DNA of 64,000 bases from Desulfobulbus oligotrophicus (GTDB lineage Bacteria; Desulfobacterota; Desulfobulbia; Desulfobulbales; Desulfobulbaceae), in contig NZ_CP054140.1 in NCBI RefSeq assembly GCF_016446285.1, positions 2,027,501-2,091,500 on the forward strand. Direction: 5' to 3'. Position 1 is the first letter of the stretch. Each line of letters opens with the position of its first letter. This document shows, in pieces, positions 26,945 to 35,362 of this stretch. A program made the translations under genes and the position numbers. The notes beneath the pieces were generated by a model. That model was given only the letters and a program-made list of their open reading frames with translations, searched no databases and was not told where the DNA came from.

Positions 26945-27769
26945 AGCGTACCGGAATCCCTCGTTTTTCAACCCCTGTTCATACACTTTTGCCTGTTTGA
27001 GTGAGGTGCTGGCAAAGATCATCACCCTGTACAGGTTCATGCCGGCTGCCGGATACTGCTGAATAATGACATCACGACCCCGTCTGGCAAAGGCCTTGGC
27101 CAGAGTCCTGGCGTTTTCAACCTGTACAAAGGCGCCCACCTGTACATAAAAGTTGCCTTTGTCAAAGTCCGGGATGGGCGGCGGTTTGATTTTTGGTTTG
27201 GGCCTGCTCACCTCTTCACCTGTCCTGCTGCCGGTTTTGGCAGCCACCAGGGGCTGCTCTTCCACCTGCTGGGCGCCTAAAGCAACGATCTCCACACGGG
27301 CGGTCCCCCGACCGATCACACCCAGTTCCTGGGCTTTGTTATACGACAGGTCAATAATGCGTTCCTGAACAAACGGGCCGCGATCGTTGATACGCACAGT
27401 GGTGGAACGCCCGTTTTCCAGATTTTTCACCAGCAGCATGGTGTTCATGGGCAGGGTTTTATGAGCCGCTGTATCGGCGTGCATGTTGTAGGTTTCACCG
27501 TTGGATGTCTTGCGGCCATGAAACGGTTTGCCGTACCATGAGGCTATACCTCGTTCAACATAGCCTGTTGCCGATGGAATCGGATAGTAGGTGATACCGT
27601 TGATAACGTAGGGTCGCTGGGTGGCCGGCATCCTGGATTTTTTCTTACCCGGTGCGGACACACCTTTTTTCGGCTCAGCCTGTTTTGTTGCACAGCCGAA
27701 CCCGAGGCAGAGTACCAGGCAGAGTACAAAGGTGTGGATACAGGATCGAAAGACAGAGCAGGCAGACAT
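26927..27769 (-). CDS. rlpA: RlpA-type lipoprotein with DPBB and SPOR domains
   Basis: RlpA proteins are septal lytic transglycosylases or peptidoglycan-binding lipoproteins of the cell envelope. The preferred start is ATG 27769, four bases after the upstream cytochrome stop; a longer frame to 27916 is not protein-like. The 280-residue product has a lipoprotein signal ending LGFGC, then a double-psi beta barrel (GIASWYGKPFHGRKTSNGET, TMLLVKNLENGRSTTVRIND with RGPFVQERIIDLS). The C-terminal SPOR domain (GNFYVQVGAFVQVENARTLA) binds denuded glycan. The acid residue pattern of the barrel suggests activity, but this is not proven. It is probably co-transcribed with the nonahaem cytochrome. Confidence 0.9.
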   Translation of the reverse strand: MSACSVFRSCIHTFVLCLVLCLGFGCATKQAEPKKGVSAPGKKKSRMPATQRPYVINGITYYPIPSATGYVERGIASWYGKPFHGRKTSNGETYNMHADTAAHKTLPMNTMLLVKNLENGRSTTVRINDRGPFVQERIIDLSYNKAQELGVIGRGTARVEIVALGAQQVEEQPLVAAKTGSRTGEEVSRPKPKIKPPPIPDFDKGNFYVQVGAFVQVENARTLAKAFARRGRDVIIQQYPAAGMNLYRVMIFASTSLKQAKVYEQGLKNEGFRYALLLAR

Positions 27770-27773
27770 GTGG

Positions 27774-29243
27774 TTACGGAGTGTTTTTCGGAAGCAGGTG
27801 CTGAAAACGGTCACGATAGAAGAGGCCCGCCGGACCGGTGGTGTGGGGTGTGTACGGCCGAAGCCCCTTGCCTTGACCGGTGATGTTGTCAAAGGGTACG
27901 GTGGCGTCGGCTTCAATCATGGACAGGTGCAGATCAAGGATAGGCCGGAACACCTTGATGATGCCGTCACTGTCCTGGTGAATCTCCATCTGCTCCCAAC
28001 GCCGTTGGCTAAACCCCTGGTACCAGATGCCCGGCCTGGCTGTGCCGGTTAAACCGTCGCGCATGGTCAGAGGCCACTCGTCTGAATAGTGGAGGTTGTG
28101 TTCCAGCAGCGCTTCCACCTCAGAACTTGACTGTACAGTCAGCCTGTCCCAGGCGTCGTGGTCTTCGTGTTGAGATAAAAGCAGGTGCGTGGAACCGTCG
28201 TTGTAGCTCCACTGGCCGTGGCAGACCTGGCAGGCCACCTTTTGCCCGTACTGTTTGTGAGCCGGGTGCTGCAGCAGTGGAACCAGATGCTCTTTGTCGG
28301 CAGTCCGACTGCGGACAACCAGGGTTTTGTTGCGTACACTCACATTGGTCAGAGCCGGTACAGCCTGGCCCGGTTGCCAGCCGTGACAGGTTCGGCAGGT
28401 GAGGGCTATCGGCGTTCCATGGCCTATCTTCTGGTGACAGTCAATGCAACTGAGCCCGCGCTGGTGATGAATGTCTGTTGACAGCTCGTGCCACTCAACA
28501 CCATAGGGTCGATCCGGTACATTTCCCGGAGTGGTCGTGGTGTAGGGGGTGCGATACTCCCAGTTGTAGTCGTGTTCGTACCGGCCGTAGTAGTCACTGC
28601 CCACATAGTTGCCGTAATGGCAGCTTAAACACTGTTTATCCGTGGGCACTGTAAAGGCATGGCTGTGCAACGAGCCGTCCTTGAAGGGGAGATGACAGGC
28701 ACTGCAACCAGTGCCGTGGGTAACAGCTGCATAGTCATCACCTGCTGAGTAGACGTGACAACGCAGGCATCGGCGGCGCAGCATATCGTCGGCCAGGGCC
28801 AGAGGGCTATCAATGGTTGCACTCTGGGGGATGTCCAGGGGCGTGGTCAGGGTGTTCTGGGCACCAAAGTGGTGACGAACCGTGTTCACCTTATTGGCAA
28901 GGGTGAAATGCAGTGATTTGGCAGCGGTGGCAAGTTGTTCGGCATGACAGCTGCCACAGGTTTTCTGCATGTGGTCGGGATGACTGGGACGGGCCACCAG
29001 ACCGGCATGTGAACGGTCTGCATCACTTTGCTGGTCAACACCCTGATGACAGCTGGTACAGGCCAGTTGATGGGCAGCATCCAGCCTGATGGTGTCGTGG
29101 CACTCCCGGCATCCGGTTTTAACCGGTGCGGCAGACTGTTGAGTTGAAGCGGGCTTCTGAGGTGTTGGCGGTTCAACCTCGTTGTTCTGGCAACTGCAGA
29201 GCACCAGCAGAAATGTCAGTATCCAGAGAAAAGTGTAATTCAT
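27774..29243 (-). CDS. Nonahaem c-type cytochrome, putative lipoprotein
   Basis: I do not recognise a named homologue. The 489-residue protein starts with a short hydrophobic signal and a lipobox-like end (LTFLLVLCSC), so it may be lipid-anchored. Nine CxxCH sites are visible: CRECH, CTSCH, CGSCH, CLRCH, CSACH, CLSCH, CIDCH, CRTCH and CQVCH. Eight or nine can be paired with other His residues as ligands. The last ~150 residues contain no haem motifs and form a separate region (RLTVQSSSEVEALLEHNLHY, RPILDLHLSMIEADATVPFD). Periplasmic electron transfer or a multihaem reductase-like function is possible. It shares a transcript with rlpA, which says little about substrate. Confidence 0.8.
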   Translation of the reverse strand: MNYTFLWILTFLLVLCSCQNNEVEPPTPQKPASTQQSAAPVKTGCRECHDTIRLDAAHQLACTSCHQGVDQQSDADRSHAGLVARPSHPDHMQKTCGSCHAEQLATAAKSLHFTLANKVNTVRHHFGAQNTLTTPLDIPQSATIDSPLALADDMLRRRCLRCHVYSAGDDYAAVTHGTGCSACHLPFKDGSLHSHAFTVPTDKQCLSCHYGNYVGSDYYGRYEHDYNWEYRTPYTTTTPGNVPDRPYGVEWHELSTDIHHQRGLSCIDCHQKIGHGTPIALTCRTCHGWQPGQAVPALTNVSVRNKTLVVRSRTADKEHLVPLLQHPAHKQYGQKVACQVCHGQWSYNDGSTHLLLSQHEDHDAWDRLTVQSSSEVEALLEHNLHYSDEWPLTMRDGLTGTARPGIWYQGFSQRRWEQMEIHQDSDGIIKVFRPILDLHLSMIEADATVPFDNITGQGKGLRPYTPHTTGPAGLFYRDRFQHLLPKNTP

Positions 29244-29320
29244 ATCCTTGACACTATAGCATAAAATTGCTACATCAAAAATCCTTAAACCACATTTTTC
29301 AAGCTCTTCCCGCCCTGTAC

Positions 29321-29397
29321 GCCGATATAGCTCAGTTTGGTAGAGCGGCTGATTCGTAATCAGTAGGTCAGCGGTTCAAGTCCGCTTATCGGCTCCA
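29321..29397 (+). tRNA. tRNA-Thr (anticodon CGU)
   Basis: The acceptor stem GCCGATA pairs with TATCGGC, followed by T and an encoded CCA. The D arm reads GCTC...GAGC, the anticodon stem is GCTGA/TCAGT with loop TTCGTAA, and the T arm is AGCGG-TTCAAGT-CCGCT. The anticodon CGT (29355-29357) reads the ACG codon of threonine. All arms are intact. It marks the left border of an accessory region; no second copy of its 3' end was found downstream. Confidence 0.97.
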
Positions 29398-29405
29398 TAC
29401 TTCAA

Positions 29406-29438
29406 GCACTTGGCAAGCACTTGCCAGGTGCTTTTTTT
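29406..29438 (+). terminator. Terminator downstream of tRNA-Thr
   Basis: GCACTTGGCAAG and CTTGCCAGGTGC (one G-T pair) are adjacent and followed by seven T. The hairpin would use some central bases as loop. It lies nine bases after the encoded CCA. Confidence 0.8.
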
Positions 29439-29645
29439 GTGCGCTGCAACTGCGAAAAAACATATTCGTTTACTGCTGTTTTATAAAGCTTCTTGAGTAT
29501 CAATCAGGACGATATTGTGCTTAACACAGCACAGTCGGATGTGGCTGCATTGAGACCATTGTCATTGGTAAGAGCTCTGCAAAGTAGGATGTCAAATCCT
29601 TTGCGCGTGGGACCTTACGCCCTCATGTGCTTGTCACTATGACTG

Positions 29646-30458
29646 ATGAAAGCAACGCTTCCCTTCCCTTGGGGTGGAAGAATGAACGGGAGCCGCTGTG
29701 GAGACGATTCCCGCAATCTCAACCTCTCTTCGGTCAACTCCATACGCAAAGGCGTGGTGCTTCCATCCAAAGAAATGCAAGCTGTGCTCCAATCTCCAAT
29801 CGCACCCACACCGGAAAACGAGCTCAGAGGGCAGAGAGGCTTACCAAATTGTCATTGAGACAATCCTGTCCCACCTTGACCTTGCTTCTCTCTGTCTTGG
29901 AACATCCATGCTGGAAAACGGCTTTATCGACATAGACATGCGAACCATCGTCCGTGACTCCGGCATCGGCCATTCGCGTTGTGACCGAGCTCTTTTTTGA
30001 ATTTCTGAACTTTGGCCGATGCTCCAGAGAGAAAGAGCCAGGGCCACACAAAAATTGCAGCGCCGAGCCATGAAAGCGCAACGAAAGATAACGGATTTCA
30101 TGCGCCGAGTGACCATAGGGCTTAAAAATCATTTTTCAGCCAGACCTCAACGCTCCAAGGCCGAACAAGAAAGACGAGAGGAGCTTTCACGGCACTGGAA
30201 CATGATGTGTGCGAAATACATGCTTGCCGATCTCGAATCAGACGAGTGTCAACGACGAACAAACGCGGAACTTGGACTGCCCGCCGACTACAGCCCCGAC
30301 AGATACGCATAGCAGAGCTTGCGCGTCTGGCCGTATGGAATTCTCCTGACTTTCGGGCTGTCCTTGGCCTTGTCCCCCCTGCCAAAATCGAATTTTCCGC
30401 CCTGGATTCTCCAATAAGCGGTTTTGCTCCAGTGCTATGCCAGCGCCACAAAAAATAA
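29646..30458 (+). pseudogene. Decayed gene of unknown family (possible replication-type protein)
   Basis: Protein-like stretches appear in more than one plus frame but are broken. One block in one frame ends near 29858 (VVLPSKEMQAVLQSPIAPTP). The next frame continues with LSHLDLASLCLGTSMLENGF and VRDSGIGHSRCDRALF, then a stop at about 30000. The same frame resumes with RKITDFMRRVTIGLKNHF and ends at 30312. A third piece reads RIAELARLAVWNSPDFRAVL up to 30458. The central part recalls plasmid- or phage-type replication initiators, but only loosely. It sits between a tRNA gene and a defence operon, a common place for remains of a mobile element. Confidence 0.45.
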
Positions 30459-30660
30459 GTGTCGCATAGTTGGCTCGTAGGTGTCGTGCATAAAAACCAG
30501 GAGGCAAAAATAAACAACACAATGAAATAAAAAATGGAGTTAAATACCCCATAAAAAAGGGGCTCTTGTCTTGCGCGATAAATTATCCCATAATAACTAT
30601 GCGTCGGAAAAACATTGCAAATTACAAAACCATGACGGTCTAAAACAGGAGAAAGATTCT

Positions 30661-32523
30661 GTGCGAGTCGTGTCCATAAAAATAAATAATTTCCGTGGAG
30701 TGAAATATTCTTCCTTGTTGCTACCTCACCATGGAGTTCTTATCGGCGATAATAATGTCGGTAAAACAACGGTATTAGAAGCGCTCGATCTCGTTCTTGG
30801 ACCTGATCGACTTCACCGACAGCCTGTCATAGACGAGCATGATTTTTTTAGAGGCCAATATACACTGAAACCCCAGAGGGAGATTACCGCTGATTCGCCT
30901 GCTGAAAAAACTGATGGTAATCGCACAGAGGCAGTATCTAACATAGAGACAGATGAGCAAGTGCCTCAAATTGAGATTGAAGTCATTATTGCTGCCCTTA
31001 ACGGTGAACAGAAAAATAAGTTTGGCGATTATATCGAATTTTGGGATTCTAAAACGAATCAGTTATATGACAAGGCAGATCCTAAGGGTGTAGACACCCC
31101 CACGATTTCAGAAGTGCTTCGCGTTACGTTTATCGGGTCATACGATAAAGACGAAGATGATTTTGATGGAAAAACATACTTTACTCGTAGCCTGCTTGAA
31201 GATGATAATCCCGCATTGTTTAACAAAAGACATAAACAACTATGCGGTTTTTTGTACCTTCGCTCTCTTCGCACTGGTTCCCGCGCTCTAAGCTTAGAGC
31301 GAGGTAGCTTGCTCGACATCATATTGCGCCTAAATGAGGTCAGGCCACAAATGTGGGAAGCAACGCTAAATACACTTGCGAATTTACCGGTCGGAAGTGA
31401 CCCTGAATTAGGAATTTCTCCAATACTTGAGAGCATTAACGCTGCATTGAAAAAATATGTTCCTAAAGAATGGGGAGTCGAACCACATCTACGAGTATCA
31501 AATCTTACTCGAGAGCATTTACGAAAAACTATTACAGCGTTTATTGCAACTGGTGACGGTGACCATGCAGCTCCATTCTATCGCCAGGGAACGGGAACAA
31601 TTAATATGCTTGTTTTGGCAATGTTGTCACAGATTGCTGAAAATAAGCAAAACGTCATATTTGCTATGGAGGAGCCCGAGACAGCAATTCCACCTTACGC
31701 GCAAAAACGCATAGTCCATGAAGTTCGTAAATTAGCTTCTCAAGCCATTTTTACCTCTCATTCCCCGTATGTGCTGGAAGAGTTTACAATAAAAGAAACG
31801 GTTGTTCTTTCCAGAGATAGCGAAGGGCTCCTAACCCAACAAAGCATTGTACTCCCGGAGAATGTGAAGCCTAAGCGTTACAGGCAAGACTTTCGTATCC
31901 GTTTTTGCGAAGGATTACTTGCTCGCCGAGTCCTCATCGTGGAGGGAGCGACAGAAGCGTCGGCGTTTCCTGCTGCCTGCCGTCTTCTTGCCGAACTTGA
32001 ACCAGATACATATTCGTCACTTGAGGCTTTGGGGGTTTGTGTCGTTGATGCCGGTGGCGAAACAGATATCCCTGGTGTAGCGCAACTCTTTAAAAAATTA
32101 GGAAAGCAGACCTTCGCTCTTTGCGATAAGCAAGGAGAGACAAATAAGAAACTGATTGAGGAGCATGTTGAACAACTTTTCATGCATGATGAAAAAGGAT
32201 TTGAGAATATGGTTCTCAAAGGAGCGACAGAGGAGTCTTTAAAAGCATTTTGCAAGCAACTCTGCTGGCCTCAGCATTTAACTCAACGATTCCCCGACCC
32301 CGAGAACAATGTGTGCTGTGCTCTACAAGAATATTTTATTTGGGCGAAAGGCTGCTGGGGCATCGCGGATTTCCTCTCTCAAAGGAGCCTAGATGAAATT
32401 CCCGAATGGATTCGAAATACGGCTATAGAACTGAAAAACGCTTGTGCCCCGGCTAGTGCTTGCCACTGTGTTGACCCAGAACCGGAGCTTACTCCGAAAG
32501 CTGATGGCAATGAACCTCACTAA
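30661..32523 (+). CDS. gajA: Gabija defence nuclease GajA: OLD-family ATPase-TOPRIM protein
   Basis: GajA-type proteins are nucleotide-sensing DNA endonucleases; with GajB they form the Gabija anti-phage system. The start is GTG 30661, eight bases after AGGAGA, giving 620 residues. A TTG 30 codons upstream is open but lacks a ribosome site. The N-terminal ABC-type ATPase has INNFRGV, Walker A GDNNVGKT (residues 29-36), the signature-like YRQGTGTINML, Walker B NVIFAMEEPETAIPP and FTSHSPYVLEEF. The C-terminal TOPRIM nuclease shows VLIVEGATEASAF (metal-binding Glu), VVDAGGETDI and FALCDKQG. The adjacent UvrD-like helicase makes it a class 2 OLD protein. Codon and base use is AT-richer than the core genes, pointing to transfer. 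Confidence 0.88.
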   Translation: MRVVSIKINNFRGVKYSSLLLPHHGVLIGDNNVGKTTVLEALDLVLGPDRLHRQPVIDEHDFFRGQYTLKPQREITADSPAEKTDGNRTEAVSNIETDEQVPQIEIEVIIAALNGEQKNKFGDYIEFWDSKTNQLYDKADPKGVDTPTISEVLRVTFIGSYDKDEDDFDGKTYFTRSLLEDDNPALFNKRHKQLCGFLYLRSLRTGSRALSLERGSLLDIILRLNEVRPQMWEATLNTLANLPVGSDPELGISPILESINAALKKYVPKEWGVEPHLRVSNLTREHLRKTITAFIATGDGDHAAPFYRQGTGTINMLVLAMLSQIAENKQNVIFAMEEPETAIPPYAQKRIVHEVRKLASQAIFTSHSPYVLEEFTIKETVVLSRDSEGLLTQQSIVLPENVKPKRYRQDFRIRFCEGLLARRVLIVEGATEASAFPAACRLLAELEPDTYSSLEALGVCVVDAGGETDIPGVAQLFKKLGKQTFALCDKQGETNKKLIEEHVEQLFMHDEKGFENMVLKGATEESLKAFCKQLCWPQHLTQRFPDPENNVCCALQEYFIWAKGCWGIADFLSQRSLDEIPEWIRNTAIELKNACAPASACHCVDPEPELTPKADGNEPH

Positions 32524-34333
32524 AGGTCAGACTGCTATAATGCAGGCAGATGGACATTTACTTGTCACTGGGGGGCCAGGCTCAGGCAAAACGACGATAT
32601 CCATTCTAAAAGCCTCGCAGATTGCCAGTCAAAATCTTTTGCCTGGGCAAAAAGTCCTATTTCTTAGTTTCGCTCGCGCAACTGTTTCACGGGTAATAGA
32701 AGCTATTGAATATGAGCAAAAAATTCCAAAAGAACAAAAAAGTTTTATTGTTGTAGATACATATCATTCATTTTTTTGGCGTATCTTGAAAACATATGGT
32801 TATCTTATAGGGCTACCACGCAGGATAAAAGTTCTTACTCCACCGAATGAGGCAATCGCACTTTCAGTAATTAGATCAGCTTTCCCGTCCAGAAAACTTA
32901 CCGATATACAAAAGCTAGAGAAAAAAAATGCCGAAGCAGCAGAACTGCTACGCTTAGCAAAAGAAGAAGGAAAAGTTTGCTTCGATCTATACGCACCGAA
33001 CACGTACCAGATTCTTCAAGGTAGCAAACGAATATGCCATTTAATTGCGAGCAGATATCCAACAATTATTCTTGATGAATTTCAGGATACTAACGCCGCA
33101 CAGTGGAGTGTGGTGCAAAAACTAGGGGGCGGTTGCAGGTTGCTCGCTTTAGCAGATCCAGAACAACGTATTTACGATTGGATTGGCGCTGATCCCGCTC
33201 GCCTTGATCACTTCCGAGAAACCTTTATTCCTATAGAAGTAGACCTTAAAGATGATAACCATCGAAGTGGCGATACGGAAATCGCTATGTTTGGGAGGGA
33301 TGTCCTCGCCGGGAAGTTCAGAAAAAATGCTTATAATGGTATTGGAATAGCTCCTTTTACTCCCAGCAGAGATCCGGCCATGACAAAGCTGATAACAACT
33401 GTCTATAGCTCCCGCAAACGCCTTATTGACCAGGGAATTTCTGGATGGTCCTTGGCGATTCTTGTTCCGACAAAAAAAATGACACGATTAGTTTCTGAGG
33501 CTTTTCTGCAACCTCCAGCAAAGTTGACTGTGATCCCTCATTTTGCTGCTATCGAAATGGAAGCTGCTATTCTTGGAGCAGAGGTAATTGCTTTATTGAT
33601 GCAACCAAATTCTGGGACTCACCACTTTGAAGAATTTATTGATTTAATGTGTAATTATTTTCAAGGTAAGGGTGGCGATGAACCGACACAAGGCGCTCTA
33701 CAGGAGGCAGACAAAATACGTAAAAACTACGATGCATGGGTGGATGCCCACGCAAAAGGGAAGACGCTGCGCAAAAATAGTATCCTCATCAACATGCACA
33801 ATGTCTATGAGCAGGCCTGTAGTGTCGCATTGACTGGCGACCCAGACAAGGACTGGGTGACTATCCGGGGCATTCTGGAAAAAGGAACTTGCCCACGTCT
33901 AAGGGAAATTTCACTCGAAGTGCGCAATTTGCGCCTGCTGCAGCGCGGTTCGCAGCTTCGCCAGGAGCTTTCTCAGGATTGGCTCAGTCACGGGGTTTAC
34001 CTTAATGCTTTAGAAGTTGTCAGGCGTGCTTTTGTTCAGGCACATTTTGATTTGAGAGCTAAGCCTGAATCTGGCGTGGTCGTAATGAATATGCACAAAG
34101 CAAAGGGGAAACAGTTTGATGAAGTCATAATATTTGAAGGTTGGCCTGTTCAGCATAAAGGGCAAACTGTTAGTAATCCCGACAGGATAGTGCGGGCAAA
34201 CTCTATAGAACAAGCCAATTCCCAAGCCCGACAAAATTTTTGCGTTAGTATTACCAGGAGTAAGCGGCAAACAACCATATTGACGCCAAAAAATGATCCG
34301 TGCGTTTTGCTCCCCAGCAATGATAACGCTTAG
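32504..34333 (+). CDS. gajB: Gabija UvrD/Rep-like helicase GajB
   Basis: GajB is the superfamily 1 helicase partner of GajA. ATG 32504 (or 32510) is preferred, overlapping the gajA end by about 20 bases; the open frame 60 bases further upstream lies wholly in gajA. The 609-residue protein has the N-terminal Q-type motif LTKGQ, Walker A GGPGSGKTT (residues 23-31), motif Ia VLFLSFARATVSR, Walker B TIILDEFQDTN, motif III ALADPEQRIYDWIGA, motif V MHKAKGKQFDEVIIFEG and motif VI SQARQNFCVSITRSK. It is longer than the well-known Bacillus GajB, mainly in the middle. The overlap implies translational coupling with gajA. Role in phage defence is from family knowledge, not tested here. Confidence 0.87.
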   Translation: MAMNLTKGQTAIMQADGHLLVTGGPGSGKTTISILKASQIASQNLLPGQKVLFLSFARATVSRVIEAIEYEQKIPKEQKSFIVVDTYHSFFWRILKTYGYLIGLPRRIKVLTPPNEAIALSVIRSAFPSRKLTDIQKLEKKNAEAAELLRLAKEEGKVCFDLYAPNTYQILQGSKRICHLIASRYPTIILDEFQDTNAAQWSVVQKLGGGCRLLALADPEQRIYDWIGADPARLDHFRETFIPIEVDLKDDNHRSGDTEIAMFGRDVLAGKFRKNAYNGIGIAPFTPSRDPAMTKLITTVYSSRKRLIDQGISGWSLAILVPTKKMTRLVSEAFLQPPAKLTVIPHFAAIEMEAAILGAEVIALLMQPNSGTHHFEEFIDLMCNYFQGKGGDEPTQGALQEADKIRKNYDAWVDAHAKGKTLRKNSILINMHNVYEQACSVALTGDPDKDWVTIRGILEKGTCPRLREISLEVRNLRLLQRGSQLRQELSQDWLSHGVYLNALEVVRRAFVQAHFDLRAKPESGVVVMNMHKAKGKQFDEVIIFEGWPVQHKGQTVSNPDRIVRANSIEQANSQARQNFCVSITRSKRQTTILTPKNDPCVLLPSNDNA

Positions 34334-34344
34334 TGAGGGGTGCC

Positions 34345-34758
34345 CTAGTCCACCCGCATAAACTCTGCCGACGTGATCATCCTTGGATGGGTTATGCCGG
34401 AGTCTAGGAAATCTTTATCTCCAGTGAGTATTCCATCAACTCCTGCGGCCAGCGCAGCAAGATAGATCGGGCGGTCATTCAGATCGCGGATTTTTTGTTT
34501 ATCCCTCACACCTTCCCCTGTCTCTTCCGGCGTAGACACAATCTCAACCGAGAGTGTCAGCAGAGAAAGAAACCGTTCAAAGTCCGATATCTTGTGGGGG
34601 AATTTTCGGTTGTACACACGGCGCATTTCATCCAATGAGTAGTCGCACACTACAGCATCATGCGGCGGGCTTACCGCTTTCATGAACGCCCGTGCCGGTA
34701 CGCTGTCCGGAAACAGAGCGGCGGAAATCAGGATGTTCGTATCAATGAGGCAGCGCAT
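34345..34758 (-). CDS. PIN-domain toxin (VapC-like)
   Basis: PIN proteins are Mg2+-dependent endoribonucleases that often target tRNA or rRNA. The 137-residue protein starts MRCLIDTNILISAAL (first active-site Asp) and carries DYSLDEMRRV (Glu), DLNDRPIYLAALAAGVDGIL and TGDKDFLD, the conserved acidic cluster. Its ATG overlaps the stop of the AbrB-type antitoxin (TGATG), the classic toxin-antitoxin layout. It is convergent with gajB, 11 bases apart. The pair probably stabilises this accessory region. Confidence 0.88.
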   Translation of the reverse strand: MRCLIDTNILISAALFPDSVPARAFMKAVSPPHDAVVCDYSLDEMRRVYNRKFPHKISDFERFLSLLTLSVEIVSTPEETGEGVRDKQKIRDLNDRPIYLAALAAGVDGILTGDKDFLDSGITHPRMITSAEFMRVD

Positions 34759-35027
34759 CAGTCCTGTTCTTCAGAACGCATTTTTTTGACCAGATCAACA
34801 ACATCTTCGTCCGAGCGCAGCCCGGCCTTTGCTGCTTCGCCTTCCATCGAGGATTGCAGCATCTTCATGGCATAAACGGCGGAATTCATTATGATCACCT
34901 GATTGTCCTGGCTAATGAGCGTTACCCTGTCGCCTGTTTTGACCCCAAGCACTTCCCGAATATCTTTGGGCAACGTGATTTGCCCTTTTGCCATCACCTT
35001 GGCGTTACCAACAAGAACGTTTTGCAT
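34758..35027 (-). CDS. AbrB/MazE-type antitoxin
   Basis: The 89-residue protein has an N-terminal SpoVT/AbrB swapped-hairpin DNA-binding domain (AKVMAKGQITLPKDIREVLG, then VKTGDRVTLISQDNQVI). A C-terminal helical tail rich in acidic and Lys residues follows, the usual toxin-neutralising part. A strong AGGAGG ribosome site precedes the ATG. It is followed by a PIN toxin with overlapping codons. An inverted-repeat site 30-54 bases upstream is a good autoregulatory operator. Confidence 0.88.
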   Translation of the reverse strand: MQNVLVGNAKVMAKGQITLPKDIREVLGVKTGDRVTLISQDNQVIIMNSAVYAMKMLQSSMEGEAAKAGLRSDEDVVDLVKKMRSEEQD

Positions 35028-35056
35028 AAAGCTTTGCCTCCTGCAAGCATAAAATC

Positions 35057-35081
35057 CCTACTTATCCTAAAAGTAGGATAA
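35057..35081 (-). promoter_or_regulatory. Overlapping inverted repeats upstream of the PIN/AbrB pair (putative operator)
   Basis: TTATCCTA-AAAG-TAGGATAA is a perfect eight-base inverted repeat. It overlaps a second one, CCTACTT...AAGTAGG. Both lie 30-54 bases before the antitoxin ATG, where a promoter is expected. AbrB-type antitoxins bind such palindromes to repress their own operon. Confidence 0.55.
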
Positions 35082-35362
35082 TAGTTGTTTGGCAAAAAAG
35101 CAAGACCACGCCGACATTTTTCTTTCCCCCAACCATGTCAGCACCTTGCTAATTTTGCAGCAGACTGCTGCGAAATTGGGGGATTGCCGCCTCTGATTTT
35201 GCCCGTTCTTGCAGGACATTCTGTTAAGCGAGTATATTCTTTAACGGAGGTGTTCGATGACAATGAAAACAAAATCAAGCAAGACCAGGCAGCGGTATTC
35301 CCAGCAGTACAAGACAGAAGCACTTGCCCTTGCCGAAAAGGTTGGGGTTGTGACAGCAGCTA

